The position numbers and the translations under genes are program-made. 64,000 nucleotides of DNA from Sphingomonas aerophila (GTDB lineage Bacteria; Pseudomonadota; Alphaproteobacteria; Sphingomonadales; Sphingomonadaceae), in contig NZ_JACIJK010000009.1 in NCBI RefSeq assembly GCF_014199305.1, positions 146,208-210,207 on the forward strand, given 5' to 3'. Below the pieces are notes generated by a model that saw nothing but the letters and a program-made list of their open reading frames with translations, made no database searches and was not told the DNA's origin. Positions 43,889 to 54,247 of this stretch are shown here, one piece after another. How positions within the stretch are numbered: position 1 is the stretch's first letter; each line of letters opens with the position of its first letter.

Positions 43889-46267
43889 ATGGCGGCCGAA
43901 AGCAGCGTTGAGCGGATTGCCGCGCTGGAGGCTGAGAACGCGGCACTGCGCCGGCAATTGAGTGGCGTACACGCGCGCACGGCACGGCAACTGCGGGGCA
44001 TTGCCGACGCGTTGCCCGTGATGATCTCCTTCCTCGACCGTGACGAGCGCTTCGTTTTCGCGAACAAGGCTTATGAACCCTGGTTCGGCCTCCCGCTCGA
44101 CCAGATCATCGGGCGGCGGCTGAGCGAGGTTATGCCTGCCGAGGAATATGCCCGTCGCGCTCCCTTTGTGCACCGCGCGCTTGCCGGGGAGACGCTGCGC
44201 TACGAGCAGGATTTCCGTCACCCCACAGGACTGCGCCGCACCATCATCCACAACATTCCCCAGGTGGTCGAGGACCATGTGGTGGGTGTTTATGCGATGG
44301 TGCAGGACATCACCGATCAATGGCATGCGCTGGAGGCTGCGCGCGAGAGCGAGATCCGGTTCCGCCGGATTGCCGACAGCGCTCCCGTACCGATCTGGGT
44401 GACCGCGAGCGACCGGACGCGAGAGTTCGTCAACGAGGCGTATTGCGCGTTCCTGGGCCTGACTTTCGACGAAGCCTTGCGGTTCGATTGGCGCACGATC
44501 CTGCACGTCGAGGATCAGGAACGCATCCTAGCGGAATCAGTCGCGGGAGAGGCCTCGCGGCAGGCGTTCACGCTGGAGGCACGGTACCGCCGCGGCGATG
44601 GCGAGTGGCGTTGGGTTCGGTCCATCTCGCAACCCCGTTTCGACGGGGACGGCATGCCTGAAGGCTTTATCGGCGTGGCGACGGACATCACGGCCGCCAA
44701 GAATGCCGAGCGTGAGGCGCTGGATCGGGCGCGTGAGCTACAGGCAAGCGTTGACCGGCGGACGCTGGAACGCGACCGACTATGGTCGCTGTCCACCGAT
44801 GCCTTTGCAGTGTGCGACCTGAACGGGGTCTGGCTGAGCGCCAGTCCGGCGTGGACCACGATCCTGGGTTGGTCGACCAGCCAGCTTCTTGGCCGAACCT
44901 CGGCCTGGATGGTACATCCGGATGATCGGGCCGCGACGGAACAAGCGAGCAAGAATTTGCTGGCGGGATTGCCTCAGCGGGCCTTCAGCCATCGCCTGCG
45001 ATCCGCCGACGGCGGCTACCGTATCATCTCCTGGAGCGCGGTGCCGGAGGGCGACCGGGTGTATTGCATTGGTCGCGACGTGACGATCGAGCGCGAACGG
45101 GCGGATGCCATGCGCCAGGTCGAAGATGCGCTGCGGCAAAGCCAGAAAATGGAAGCGCTGGGTCAATTGACCGGCGGCGTTGCGCATGACTTCAACAACC
45201 TCCTCACCCCCATTCTAGGAACGCTGGACCTGTTGCTGGCGCGCTCCCCGGCCGGAGAGCGGCAAACCCGGTTGCTCGACGGGGCACTGCAATCGGCGCT
45301 CCGCGCCAAGACGCTGGTACAACGCTTGCTGGCCTATTCACGCCGCCAGCCGTTGGAGGCGAAGCCTACGGCGCTTAAGCCCTTGCTGGAAGGATTGGGC
45401 GACCTGCTGCGCAGTACGATCGGCCCGACGATCACGATCGAGGCGGATCTGGCCGACAACCTGCCCCCCGCCATGGTCGATGCCAACCAGATCGAAATGG
45501 CCGTCCTTAACCTCGTCGTGAACGCGCGCGATGCGATGCCGGCGGGCGGTCGCATCCAGATAAGCCTTTCCGCGCACGATCAGACTGAGCGCGGTCAGGA
45601 CGTCTCGCCAGGGCAGTATCTGATGCTCGCTGTGGCCGACGAGGGAACGGGCATGGATGCCGAGACGCTGGCGCGAGCGGCCGAGCCTTTTTTCTCTACC
45701 AAGGCCAGTGGTGCGGGCACGGGCCTTGGGCTGTCGATGGTTCATGGACTGGTCGGGCAGCTGGGCGGGGCGCTGCGCATCCACAGCGAAGTCGGCAAGG
45801 GTACCCGAATCGAGATGCTGCTACCTGTAAGCGGGCAGTCCCCCGACACTGCCGTGCGAGGCGATGGCGAAGTCGCGGCGGGTGACGCGCTGACCATCTT
45901 GCTGGTCGATGACGAACCGCTGGTCCGCGCCAATACTGCCGCCATGCTGGCTGAGTTGCACCATCAGGTGGTCGATTGCGGTTCAGGTCCGGAAGCCATC
46001 AAACTGCTCGAAGCTGGCCTGTCGCCCGACCTGCTCGTCACCGACCAGGTCATGCCGCAGATGAGCGGCGTTGAACTGGTCACCGCGGCGCGGCAGCGGC
46101 GTCCGACACTGCCGGCGCTGATCATCTCGGGCTATCCGCAGGGCGACGAACCGCGCCTGGTGGTCGGGCGCCTGGCCAAACCTTTCGGCGTACGCGACCT
46201 CGCGGCCGCAATGGCGCGGTTGCCGGTTCCGGGCGTTGCTGGCGGTGTTGGGACCAGAGAAGGGTGA
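43889..46267 (+). CDS. Hybrid sensor histidine kinase (three PAS, HisKA, HATPase, receiver)
   Basis: The 792-residue product has no obvious membrane helix, so it is probably a cytoplasmic sensor. A short coiled coil is followed by PAS domains at about 35-150, 155-280 and 300-410. The phosphoacceptor His433 lies in GGVAHDFNNLL, then N- and G-boxes (LNLVVNARDAMPAGG, GTGLGLSMVHGLVGQLGG), and a C-terminal receiver with Asp719 in LLVTDQVMP. The family resembles light- or redox-sensing kinases, but the signal is unknown. No separate response regulator is adjacent. The Tn7-like module begins within 97 bases downstream. Confidence 0.95.
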   Translation: MAAESSVERIAALEAENAALRRQLSGVHARTARQLRGIADALPVMISFLDRDERFVFANKAYEPWFGLPLDQIIGRRLSEVMPAEEYARRAPFVHRALAGETLRYEQDFRHPTGLRRTIIHNIPQVVEDHVVGVYAMVQDITDQWHALEAARESEIRFRRIADSAPVPIWVTASDRTREFVNEAYCAFLGLTFDEALRFDWRTILHVEDQERILAESVAGEASRQAFTLEARYRRGDGEWRWVRSISQPRFDGDGMPEGFIGVATDITAAKNAEREALDRARELQASVDRRTLERDRLWSLSTDAFAVCDLNGVWLSASPAWTTILGWSTSQLLGRTSAWMVHPDDRAATEQASKNLLAGLPQRAFSHRLRSADGGYRIISWSAVPEGDRVYCIGRDVTIERERADAMRQVEDALRQSQKMEALGQLTGGVAHDFNNLLTPILGTLDLLLARSPAGERQTRLLDGALQSALRAKTLVQRLLAYSRRQPLEAKPTALKPLLEGLGDLLRSTIGPTITIEADLADNLPPAMVDANQIEMAVLNLVVNARDAMPAGGRIQISLSAHDQTERGQDVSPGQYLMLAVADEGTGMDAETLARAAEPFFSTKASGAGTGLGLSMVHGLVGQLGGALRIHSEVGKGTRIEMLLPVSGQSPDTAVRGDGEVAAGDALTILLVDDEPLVRANTAAMLAELHHQVVDCGSGPEAIKLLEAGLSPDLLVTDQVMPQMSGVELVTAARQRRPTLPALIISGYPQGDEPRLVVGRLAKPFGVRDLAAAMARLPVPGVAGGVGTREG

Positions 46268-46363
46268 CCACGGCGTAAGAGGGTGATCTGCTCCAGACAC
46301 TCTTACTCAGACAACCCGAAGGCGCTCAGATGGCAGGTCCCACAACCCGGAAATGCCCTCTTG

Positions 46364-48378
46364 TCATGGCGTACCGGTGGGCAAGCCGTGTTCGGTCGAA
46401 CGCTTCTCGACGGCGGCTCTAAGCAGAGCCGGGAAGTTGACCTCGACGTCAGCCCTCAGCCAGCCGAGGCTGGCTTTTCTCACGTGGCAGTGTTCCGACA
46501 TGATCTTGACGAGCGGGTGTTTAGGGAGAGCGAGAAGTCGACCGAGTTCCGGTATGGTGATCGTGCGTTCCGCAAGCTGGAGCACTGAGGTCATGGAGGC
46601 CCAAAGTCCCTGCCCAGCGGCCACAAACTCCAAGTCACCGGCGCCGATCACCTCCCTAATCTGCGGGTTGTTGCAGTTCAGGATTTCGCATGCGTCCAAC
46701 TGCGAAACAATGTCGGTGAACAAGAAGTCGGGGAACCGCCGATTGTCGAAGTTCTCGGCCATCACAGGCTCAAGATCGCTCGGGCGCACAAGGACGCGGC
46801 GGACCCACCGCCAGCCACGACTGGTCCGGTCGTCATGGTCTGAGCTTGGCCATAACGGCACGTCGCCTCGCCGCATAGCCCCTATTAGCGCACCCCAAGG
46901 CTTCAGCTTGCCGCCGGTGGTACGAGTCACTGCGGCGAGCTGCACAGCATCGCCGGGAGCGGCATTCCGGCGCATACGGGCATCCAGGTCGACGACTAGC
47001 TGATCGACCGATGTTGTGATCAAGCGAAGATTGGAATCGAGCACGGTCGCGATCGTCGACAGCTCCGGATCGACTTCGCCGAGGCAGACAAGCTGTTCGA
47101 CTGCGTATCGAGGAATGCTCAGGCGCTGCTCGAGCCGGGTGCAGGACTCTGAACCACGCCAAAGCCGGATCACGCGTTGTGACTCCACATAGGGGTACTG
47201 GCGGTAGATCCGCTTGCCCTTGCGGGTTTCGACGCCCGTGATCACGTCGTTGAATTCCAACTTCCTCACCTGATCGATCGCAATTCCGGCTTCGCGCGCG
47301 ATTTCGGACGCGAGCATCACCTGGCCGGTCAGGGCGAAGGAGCGGCTGAGCGTTACAAAGGCCTCCGGAAGCGCGGTCCGGAGCACCGCGGCCTGATCAG
47401 CCGGCACTAGATCGGGATCACCGAGGCGGCGTAGCCGGCGTCCCAGAGTGCGGCGGGAATTTGGGTCGGCCTCGGCGCTGTCCAACTGTCGCGAGATTTC
47501 CTGGCGTAAGTCGTGGGGCCAGCGTGACAGCAAATCCATTCCGCGGGCGATCCGGGTGGCCATCGCGACGCTCGTCGCCGTCAAGGCAGCAGCATGGGCC
47601 TCGGAACGCTCGCGGGACGTGGGTTCAAGTGCGTGCCCCAGCCCCAACACGAGGCTAATCAGCGACGTCGGCGATAGTGCCTGTATCTCGGCAGGCAATG
47701 CGGCCAGAGCAGCCTCGCGTTCCGAGGGTACGGCTGAGATGACGGACGCAAACCGGCGGTAACCAGGTGCATGCTGCTCGGCCAACGGCGGCTCGCCTGA
47801 AGGGTTCACCACGGCTCGACATCCTTCACAGACGCCGATACCCCAACCGAACTTCCATGCCAGCTTTGCGCCGCAGGCGTCGCACGTGTCGACGAGCTGA
47901 TCGAGCGTCTCGGTGCAGTAGGGCAGGAGGAGGCAGAGCCAGTTCGAGCGGTGATGTGGCGCCTCCTCAACGCGCGGGGCGAGATGCGGCGTGTCTTGAG
48001 GTCCAAGTGCTGACGGAGGAGGACTCCCGAGCCCCATCGGACCGGCAGCCACAAGTTGCCTCCACCTCGACCGGCCGAGATGGGCTCAGCGAGGTAAGGA
48101 TGCTGACGAAGCACGACGTCCTGCACGTCGCAGCCCAGCTTTTCGGCGAGCCGTGGGGCTAGCCCGCCGAGTTCCTGGCCGACGACGCCGGGCCGCAGCA
48201 GGGGCAGGCCGACCTCGCTCAGGATCACGTTCAGGTGTTTGAGAACGTTGGCTCGTGTCGAGGCGGCGACGGCGCCGATCAGGCTTTCATCCGGCGCGAA
48301 CCGGGTAGGTACTACCAACGGACGGATGCTCGGCAAGCTGCCGGCTTCAGCAGCTTGGATCTCGCTCTCCATCCTCAC
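46364..48378 (-). pseudogene. tniQ: TniQ-family target-selection protein, apparent frameshift near 47960
   Basis: TniQ/TnsD proteins direct Tn7-like and Tn5053-like transposition to a target. The N-terminal part (48378 to about 47960) has RFAPDESLIGAVAASTRANV and ends KTRRISPRALRR. The protein then continues in another frame with APHHRSNWLCLLLPYC and a zinc ribbon (CDAC then CEGC) and runs to 46364. Restoring one G in the stretch 47958-47966 would give about 671 residues. No slippery heptamer is visible. The start is the GTG at 48378 overlapping the ATPase stop, or the ATG at 48372. Confidence 0.85.
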
Positions 48379-49355
48379 AATTGACCGAAGGGGTTCTTGA
48401 TGACGTATCCCTTCGGAATCGCAAAGGTCTCGACCGCGTAGGCCAGATCGTACGTCTCGATGAAGTCGGCATCCCGCTGGATGGCATGCTCCAGAGCCGC
48501 CTCGACGATGCGACAGACCCGACCGACGTGGCCGCCGGACGCGGCGAGCAGGCCATTGAGGATCTTGGCGTCCTGGAAGCCGGACAAACGTCGGACGATG
48601 TCGGCGTCCTTCATCGCAGTATCCAGATCCTTGCAGAAGGTCTTGAACGCCACCGCTTCCGCCCTCTTGGAAATGTCTATTGGCGACAGCTCGAGGGGAC
48701 TACCAAGCCGACCGGCGAATTGGATATTCGAGTTGAAGAACTCGTCCGCCTCTTCGTTGCCCGCCATGACCACCGGCACGATGCCCGCGTCCAGGAAGCC
48801 CTTCAGCTCGTCCGTGATCTCCTCCTTGTCGTTGGACGAACCCTTGAGGTGCTGCACCTCGTCGATGATCAGAAGCTCCACCCCCCTTAGGACCATGAAC
48901 TCCGCCAGGCGGAGCCGCACGTCGTCGAGATTTCCCACATCGTCGTGCGGATCGCCCAACATGCGGAGGATCCGGCGGCAAAGCATTTTCAGGGTGCCCT
49001 TCTTGTCAAGCCTGACATAGAGGATCCGGTAGGGGTTGAAGGGTTCACCCGCTGCCTCCGCACGCGCCATCGCCTCGTCACGGAAGCTGGTGAGCGCCTT
49101 TGATTTTCCGGCTTGGCTGACTTGGCTCAGTCGGAGCCCGGGCAGGGGCACCCCGCGTTTGCCGAGACAACGGATGCGTAGGACCTCCATGCGCCCCTTG
49201 ATCGCCGTCTGCGGAGCGTACGGGATGAGTAGTTTTTCGAAGGCGTCCATTGCGATGCCGACGCGGGAGATATGCGGCTCCTCGTAGATGGGCAGCGCAT
49301 GACCCGTGATCGGGGACGGCATGCTGCCGCCCCCGGTGTTCAGATCGCGGTTCAT
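48375..49355 (-). CDS. tniB: TniB/TnsC-type AAA ATPase
   Basis: This regulator couples target recognition to the transposase. The 326-residue product has a P-loop SQAGKS at about 80-85, in which the first conserved Gly of Walker A is replaced, Walker B VELLIIDEVQHL with DE at about 165-166, and VPVVMAGNEEADEFF as sensor 1. It overlaps the transposase gene (ATGA) and the tniQ start, so the module is a coupled operon. Confidence 0.93.
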   Translation of the reverse strand: MNRDLNTGGGSMPSPITGHALPIYEEPHISRVGIAMDAFEKLLIPYAPQTAIKGRMEVLRIRCLGKRGVPLPGLRLSQVSQAGKSKALTSFRDEAMARAEAAGEPFNPYRILYVRLDKKGTLKMLCRRILRMLGDPHDDVGNLDDVRLRLAEFMVLRGVELLIIDEVQHLKGSSNDKEEITDELKGFLDAGIVPVVMAGNEEADEFFNSNIQFAGRLGSPLELSPIDISKRAEAVAFKTFCKDLDTAMKDADIVRRLSGFQDAKILNGLLAASGGHVGRVCRIVEAALEHAIQRDADFIETYDLAYAVETFAIPKGYVIKNPFGQL

Positions 49356-51637
49356 TCGGAGTCCTCCCCGTCGGTGTCGACGAAAGGTTCTTCGTCGGCG
49401 TCCAGGATGGGTTCCTCGCCGATTTCTGGATCTACGTGCTGATCATCGAGGCCAATCTCGTCCCAGTTGAAGTCGGGCAGCGGCCTGGCCGACCTGCCAT
49501 GGTCGTCGCCGCGCGGCGGCGGGAGCATGCACCCGGGCACCTTGGCATCCTTGCTGGTGGCTTGGACCGGCAGACCGGAGTCCTGGCGTTCCCGAGAGAC
49601 GGTGACCTGCGGTGACACCCTCGCGATGTCATCGAGCGCCACCGGAGGGCTCGCGCCACCGACGTCGCCCGCCAGTCTCGCGACCTGGGTCGACTGGTAG
49701 AGAGCCGCCAGTGTACGGCGCTGCTGGAATCCCAGGTGGGGCGCCATTTCGTCAATCAGCCGCATGGTCCCGCGTTTCGAGGCCAAGCGGTGCTTCTGCG
49801 ACGCGAACGGTTCGTTCCGCTTCTTGGCCATGCGCCGGAACTCGCGGTGCTCCCATTGGGTGAGCTCGTAGGTGTACTCGGGCTGGGTGGATGGGAGAGT
49901 GACCCACTCGTCGATCGTCGTGTCCCAGACTTGCACCGAGTCGAGATCGCCTGCCATGACGTTGCACATGACCTCGATCGTGATGCTGCCGTCCTTGCGG
50001 CGGCCCCGCAACGCTTGCGACTGCGCCATGTTCTCGAGCAGCGCCCGGACAGCAACCGCCTCCCGGTAGCGGATGCCGTCGATCTCGACGCCGTCGCGGG
50101 TCAAGAGAGCAGACACACGACGACCGAGCTGCCGTCTGACTTCCGCCATGTCCGTGAACACCGGCGTCACACGAGAGGCGTTCCGCCTCACAAAAACCAT
50201 TGCGGGCGACTGCCCGCCGAGCGCCGTGGACTCATCCGTGTTGAAGGCGTCGATCACCTGCTGCACGATGGCGCGCAGTTGTGGGAGGGTAAGACAAGCA
50301 GCTCCGATCGCGTCGTAGCCGATCTCGGTGGCGCGCTTGGGGTCGATCAGGGTGCCTGGACATTGCGCGAGCGCCTCTTTGAGGGTTCGCCAGAATCTTT
50401 CGAGCGAGGCTTTCGCGGTCGGCGTGCCAACGGGCGCTGGCATGACACCGATGCCAGCATCAAGAAGGGAAGGCAGTACGGACGGGCCGAACAGTGCCTT
50501 CTCGTTGTCTCCCAGAAGGCGCGCCGGCTTTCCGAATATCCAGGCGAGTTCGGGGTGCTCGGCCAATCGCTCCGGATCGACCGTCGGGGGCGTCATGCAG
50601 TTGATCAGCGCCTCGATCGAGGTTTCGGATCGGTTTGGCCCGGCATAGACGTGGAAGCCCAGGATGGCGTGGCTCAGGGCCTCCATGATCGCGACGATGC
50701 GGACCTTGCAGGCGGGAAGCGCCCAGTCGGCGTCGAAGACGATTGTTTGCTCCAAGGTGGTCGCATCGACGAGCGCCAGCTCCAGCAGGTTCGAGACGAG
50801 GAGGCGTTCGCCGGAACCGGCAAACATCTTCTCGGCCGCCTCGGTGCCATGTTTGGCGGCATAGGTGTCGAAGCACCTCAGCTTGTGGACACGCTTCCGG
50901 AGCGCCTCCTTGCTGGGCATCTGCAGCTTGACCGCTCCAGACGCCAGCTTGTCGTTGTACTTCGTGATCTGCTCCTCGAGCCACGCGAACGCGTGAATGA
51001 TCTGCGCCCGCGGTCTCGACCAGAAGAACAGCGCGGCTTCATGAACGAAGGCATTAACGACGGGATTGAGCTGGGAGTGGCCGCGCGGACGGCCGGTCGT
51101 TGCAGCAAGCGACGACGCCCGCTTGCCGCGCTTCTTCAGGTAACGAATCCAGCGACGCAGTGTGCTTCCGGCGGGCTTTGAATATTTGAGATCATCCGCG
51201 ACCTGGCCGTAGTTGGCATGAAGCCAAGTCTGACACTCGTCGTCGTTCTTGCCGATTCCGTCCGCTAGGGCTCGGCTGGCGAGCCCAAAACGCCAGGCGG
51301 ATTTGGGATCGCGATCGACGACGACGGTTGGGTCGAGCAACGCGTAGCGGCCCTGCCTTTCCTCGGCCGTCTCGGGCGCGGTCGGGAACGTGATGCGCCC
51401 TTCGCGGTACATCTCCCGTAGCCAATCGAGGGTCGGCGCCTGGAGCGCGCCCGTCTTCGCATCGCGCACCTGCAGGTGGCCGTGGGTACGCATGTCGATG
51501 AGTTCGATCGTCCCATCGTCGTGGAGCTTTTCGATGCGGACGGTCCGGTCCTCGATGGTCAGGACTTGGCCCACGATCAGGGGAACGGGAAGGACAACCG
51601 GGAGGGCTGTCGAGGCGTTGATCTTGTCGATGCGCAT
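49352..51637 (-). CDS. tnsB: TnsB/TniA-type DDE transposase (Mu/rve superfamily)
   Basis: This is the strand-transfer transposase. The 761-residue product has N-terminal DNA-binding helices and helix-turn-helix segments (about 120-270), then an RNase H-fold core with Asp291 (LALVDATTLE), Asp377 (LLGDNEKALF) and Glu413 (KASLERFWRTL), a D-D-35-E arrangement. A Mu-type barrel and an acidic tail rich in Asp/Glu follow and probably contact the ATPase. The start has AAAAGGAAC upstream. Confidence 0.95.
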   Translation of the reverse strand: MRIDKINASTALPVVLPVPLIVGQVLTIEDRTVRIEKLHDDGTIELIDMRTHGHLQVRDAKTGALQAPTLDWLREMYREGRITFPTAPETAEERQGRYALLDPTVVVDRDPKSAWRFGLASRALADGIGKNDDECQTWLHANYGQVADDLKYSKPAGSTLRRWIRYLKKRGKRASSLAATTGRPRGHSQLNPVVNAFVHEAALFFWSRPRAQIIHAFAWLEEQITKYNDKLASGAVKLQMPSKEALRKRVHKLRCFDTYAAKHGTEAAEKMFAGSGERLLVSNLLELALVDATTLEQTIVFDADWALPACKVRIVAIMEALSHAILGFHVYAGPNRSETSIEALINCMTPPTVDPERLAEHPELAWIFGKPARLLGDNEKALFGPSVLPSLLDAGIGVMPAPVGTPTAKASLERFWRTLKEALAQCPGTLIDPKRATEIGYDAIGAACLTLPQLRAIVQQVIDAFNTDESTALGGQSPAMVFVRRNASRVTPVFTDMAEVRRQLGRRVSALLTRDGVEIDGIRYREAVAVRALLENMAQSQALRGRRKDGSITIEVMCNVMAGDLDSVQVWDTTIDEWVTLPSTQPEYTYELTQWEHREFRRMAKKRNEPFASQKHRLASKRGTMRLIDEMAPHLGFQQRRTLAALYQSTQVARLAGDVGGASPPVALDDIARVSPQVTVSRERQDSGLPVQATSKDAKVPGCMLPPPRGDDHGRSARPLPDFNWDEIGLDDQHVDPEIGEEPILDADEEPFVDTDGEDSE

Positions 51638-51762
51638 GGCAGTTCCTTTTCAGTGTTGCGCCCGTCCGGCGGACGAGCGTGGTCGACGCCAGGTCAAGGT
51701 GACCGGGCGGGATCTCTTGGTTGGAGTTGTTGGGTGCCGCGGCCGTGAGGCCGCGGCGGGGT

Positions 51763-52659
51763 TCAGGCCGCTTCCGAGAGTTCCAGCGCGCGGATATCGG
51801 CCGAGTGGCGCTGGACGGGGGCAGGGCCGACGATGGTGTCGGCCGTCACCGGCAAGTTGAGGTCGAAGGACAGGCCGCGTGCGCAGAGCAGGGCATGAAC
51901 GACACCGCGGGCGTTCGCACGGCCGGGAGCGACAACCTCTTCGACTCGACCCAGCGGAGCCGTCCCATGGGCCGCGAGCAGGTTGGCGACGGCGTCCACT
52001 CCGCTGGGTGGAACGTGGGTGAAGCGGTCGATGAAGGCCCGGCGCACGTTTTGGCGACGCACGACCTGTCCGTGCAACTTGGTGCCAACCACCTTCTTGA
52101 AGGTGATGCCGACGGCGGCGCAGGTTCGCTCGGCGTTGGCAACGATCGGCGCATAGTTGCGGTCGACGAAGTAGGACATGTCGGCCTTAACCTCACCCGT
52201 GACCACGCCGTCATCGACGTGAAGACCGATAAAGTCTGGAGTGTATGTCCCGCCAGCCTCCCACGAGATCACCGCGCCCTCGAGGGCAAGGTTGACCCAC
52301 ACAGGGTCCACTTCCATCTCTTCGAAGTTGGCCTGCTCGTGCGGACCGCGTCCCGATACTGTTCTGCCCGCCTTGCGGGAGAAGTCCGCGAACGTTCCGG
52401 CACGCTCGTGAAAGGTCACGCGCAGCGGCTGATCGACGGATTTCAGCGTCCCGTACCCCCAATCCGGACTGGCCGTAACGAGCGTCGCCTGCTCGACAAC
52501 GTCTCGGTGGAGCGGGTGGATGCGGTTCTTCCCCCCGATCTGCCAGACTCGAGGATGCAGGCATTCGACAAGCGGCGGGATACGGACGGTTACGTGACCG
52601 CCCTCGGCGGCTTTGTCGCCGTCGGTTGCCGGATGCGAGTCGTGTTGAGTTGAGGGCAT
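51763..52659 (-). CDS. tnsA: TnsA-like restriction-type endonuclease
   Basis: TnsA cuts the 5' ends of Tn7 so that the element excises cleanly. The 298-residue product, from the ATG with AAGGAG seven bases upstream, has the nuclease signature GGTYTPDFIGLHV followed by GEVKAD; Asp142, Glu156 and Lys158 fit a PD-(D/E)xK site. It lies directly upstream of the transposase gene. A 126-base gap, with no gene that I recognise, separates the two. Confidence 0.88.
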   Translation of the reverse strand: MPSTQHDSHPATDGDKAAEGGHVTVRIPPLVECLHPRVWQIGGKNRIHPLHRDVVEQATLVTASPDWGYGTLKSVDQPLRVTFHERAGTFADFSRKAGRTVSGRGPHEQANFEEMEVDPVWVNLALEGAVISWEAGGTYTPDFIGLHVDDGVVTGEVKADMSYFVDRNYAPIVANAERTCAAVGITFKKVVGTKLHGQVVRRQNVRRAFIDRFTHVPPSGVDAVANLLAAHGTAPLGRVEEVVAPGRANARGVVHALLCARGLSFDLNLPVTADTIVGPAPVQRHSADIRALELSEAA

Positions 52660-52904
52660 GTTGTACTCCTTGGCTATGCTGATCTGTTGCTGGCGACCTC
52701 GTTGATGGCGTTGAATCGACTTTGGACGGGCTTGTGGCCGTATCTCCACATGTCCCTTAATTCAAAGTCTCGCGGTTCATCGTTCCCAATTAGTTGTGCA
52801 ACAACTATTGGGTAGTCCAGCCGAAACGGGAGGGCAACAGGTTTTTTGCACAGTTAGCTGGGAACGGTATCGTCGACGATCGGTGTGTTGTATCGCTCGT
52901 CGGC
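52660..52904. promoter_or_regulatory. Divergent promoter region with strong palindrome at 52785-52812
   Basis: Between tnsA (-) and the + strand gene is a near-perfect palindrome: CCCAATTAGTTGT (52785-52797) and ACAACTATTGGG (52801-52812), differing only by one extra T, around GCA. A second pair, CGTTCCCA (52781) and TGGGAACG (about 52859), flanks it. This could be an operator for a repressor of the transposition operon or a transposase-binding site. Confidence 0.6.
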
Positions 52905-54221
52905 ATGGACAAAGGCGAAGACGGTCAGGAGCCGAGCCCCGCTGAATGGCGTAGGCGGCGGATCGCGCGGCATCTTAAGGAGGGGCGGGGGCTCGAAGTC
53001 GAACTCGCCGTCTTCGCGACCCTACCCGCCGACAAGCAGCGGATCGTCGATGATCGACTGGCGATCATCGACGCTCTGCCTGGCGGCGACGAACGAACCA
53101 TGGAGCATGTCGAGCAGGCGGCGAGGGCTCTGGGTCGCGGTGTGCGCAACCTCTATCGGCTGATTGACCGGATGAAGGAGGTGGGGCCAGTCGGCGGTCT
53201 TGCGCCCGGGTTTCGCGCCTCGAAGCGAGAGGCGCCGGTCCGCAAGGGCTTGGGCGAGCCGATCGAAAAGTGGATCGCCGAGAAGCTTCGTCGCAAGCCG
53301 GACGCGTCCGTCGCCGAAATAGCCGATTACCTGAGCAGACGCTTCGACAAACACACTCGAACAAGGTCGACTGGCTCGGCCGAGACGTTCGCCGAGTTCG
53401 ATCTGCCGTCCTCGTCAAGCCTGTATAGGAGGGTGCACGCGATCCGCAGCGGCGAGGCTGAGCTACGTACTCGAACGCGTAAGATACCTTTCGGTGGACG
53501 AATGGTGCTTGATCAGGTTGCGCTGAACGTCACGGTCGGAACGGTCTTCGGCCGATCGAACGATGTCGTGGCGACCCTGCTGGTGGACCGTGCAACGAGT
53601 CTGATCGTCGGGGTCGGTCTGGCAGTCGAGAACAGTATGGGGATGGGCCTGCAGGGGGCCGTCGCAGACGCGATCCGCCGACGGCTGGCAAAGATCGGCG
53701 ACTCTGGCGTTGTCCTCGCAGAGACCCTGTCCCGTGTGGAGTGGGTCGTGCCGCCCGGGCTGGAGGATGTGGCCGACGCCGTGTTGGAGGGAGCCGCTAA
53801 ACTCCAGCCACCGCCCGAGATCGTCATCCGCTCGGCCGGGAGAAGGCGCCACGGAAGCGAGGTGGTGCGCCTTCTTGGGGACAGGCTCGGGCAGTTCGCT
53901 TTCCGTGTGCGATCGACAGGCAGCAGACCGCTGTCGGAGGAGGCGTCAAAGTATGCCGATGGTGAACCCGCGTTGACCAGGCGCGCTTTGCTGGGAGTCG
54001 AGGACGTGCTTCCCGCGTTGCGTCTGGCGGCGGACGAGGCGAACGCTGCGCGACTGATGAAGCTGGCCAAGGCCGGCGACGACGCCGAAATCCGTCAGGC
54101 ACGCATCGAGCAGCTCGCTTTGGCGCTCCGGACGCTGTTCGAACCCGTCTTGCTGCGCATCGAAGAGCAGTTCGATCGGGGCCTCGAGGATTACCGTCGT
54201 CCGGTAAGAGTGTTCTTCTAA
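52905..54221 (+). CDS. Degenerate TnsB-like protein lacking the catalytic triad
   Basis: The 438-residue product starts at ATG 52905; a TTG farther up lies inside the palindrome and was rejected. It has helix-turn-helix-like segments (about 60-180, including DLPSSSSLYRRVHAI) followed by GGRMVLDQVALNVTV and VVATLLVDRATSLIVGVGLAVE, which resemble the first strands of a DDE transposase core. The second Asp-Asn and the Glu motif are absent. A helical C-terminus follows. It faces away from tnsA. It is probably a DNA-binding relative without catalysis; the role is unknown. Confidence 0.65.
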   Translation: MDKGEDGQEPSPAEWRRRRIARHLKEGRGLEVELAVFATLPADKQRIVDDRLAIIDALPGGDERTMEHVEQAARALGRGVRNLYRLIDRMKEVGPVGGLAPGFRASKREAPVRKGLGEPIEKWIAEKLRRKPDASVAEIADYLSRRFDKHTRTRSTGSAETFAEFDLPSSSSLYRRVHAIRSGEAELRTRTRKIPFGGRMVLDQVALNVTVGTVFGRSNDVVATLLVDRATSLIVGVGLAVENSMGMGLQGAVADAIRRRLAKIGDSGVVLAETLSRVEWVVPPGLEDVADAVLEGAAKLQPPPEIVIRSAGRRRHGSEVVRLLGDRLGQFAFRVRSTGSRPLSEEASKYADGEPALTRRALLGVEDVLPALRLAADEANAARLMKLAKAGDDAEIRQARIEQLALALRTLFEPVLLRIEEQFDRGLEDYRRPVRVFF

Positions 54222-54247
54222 AAGGCAGGTCAAGCCTGGCCGCCTGT

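Noticed and set aside
46268..46363. Two ACAACCCG-type motifs (46313 and 46342) as possible transposase-binding sites of a left end
   Set aside because: No matching inverted copies were found on the far side and no TGT...ACA end or target duplication could be assigned.
47950..47990. Programmed -1 frameshift in tniQ
   Set aside because: There is no A/T-rich slippery heptamer or obvious downstream structure; a simple missing base fits better.
52794..52904. TTG start inside the palindrome for the 438-residue protein
   Set aside because: It would put the palindrome in coding sequence and add a non-conserved head; the ATG at 52905 is more plausible.
54200..54215. GTAAGAGTGT matching the complement of a segment at 46293-46303
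   Set aside because: A ten-base match inside a coding region is not enough for a transposon end.
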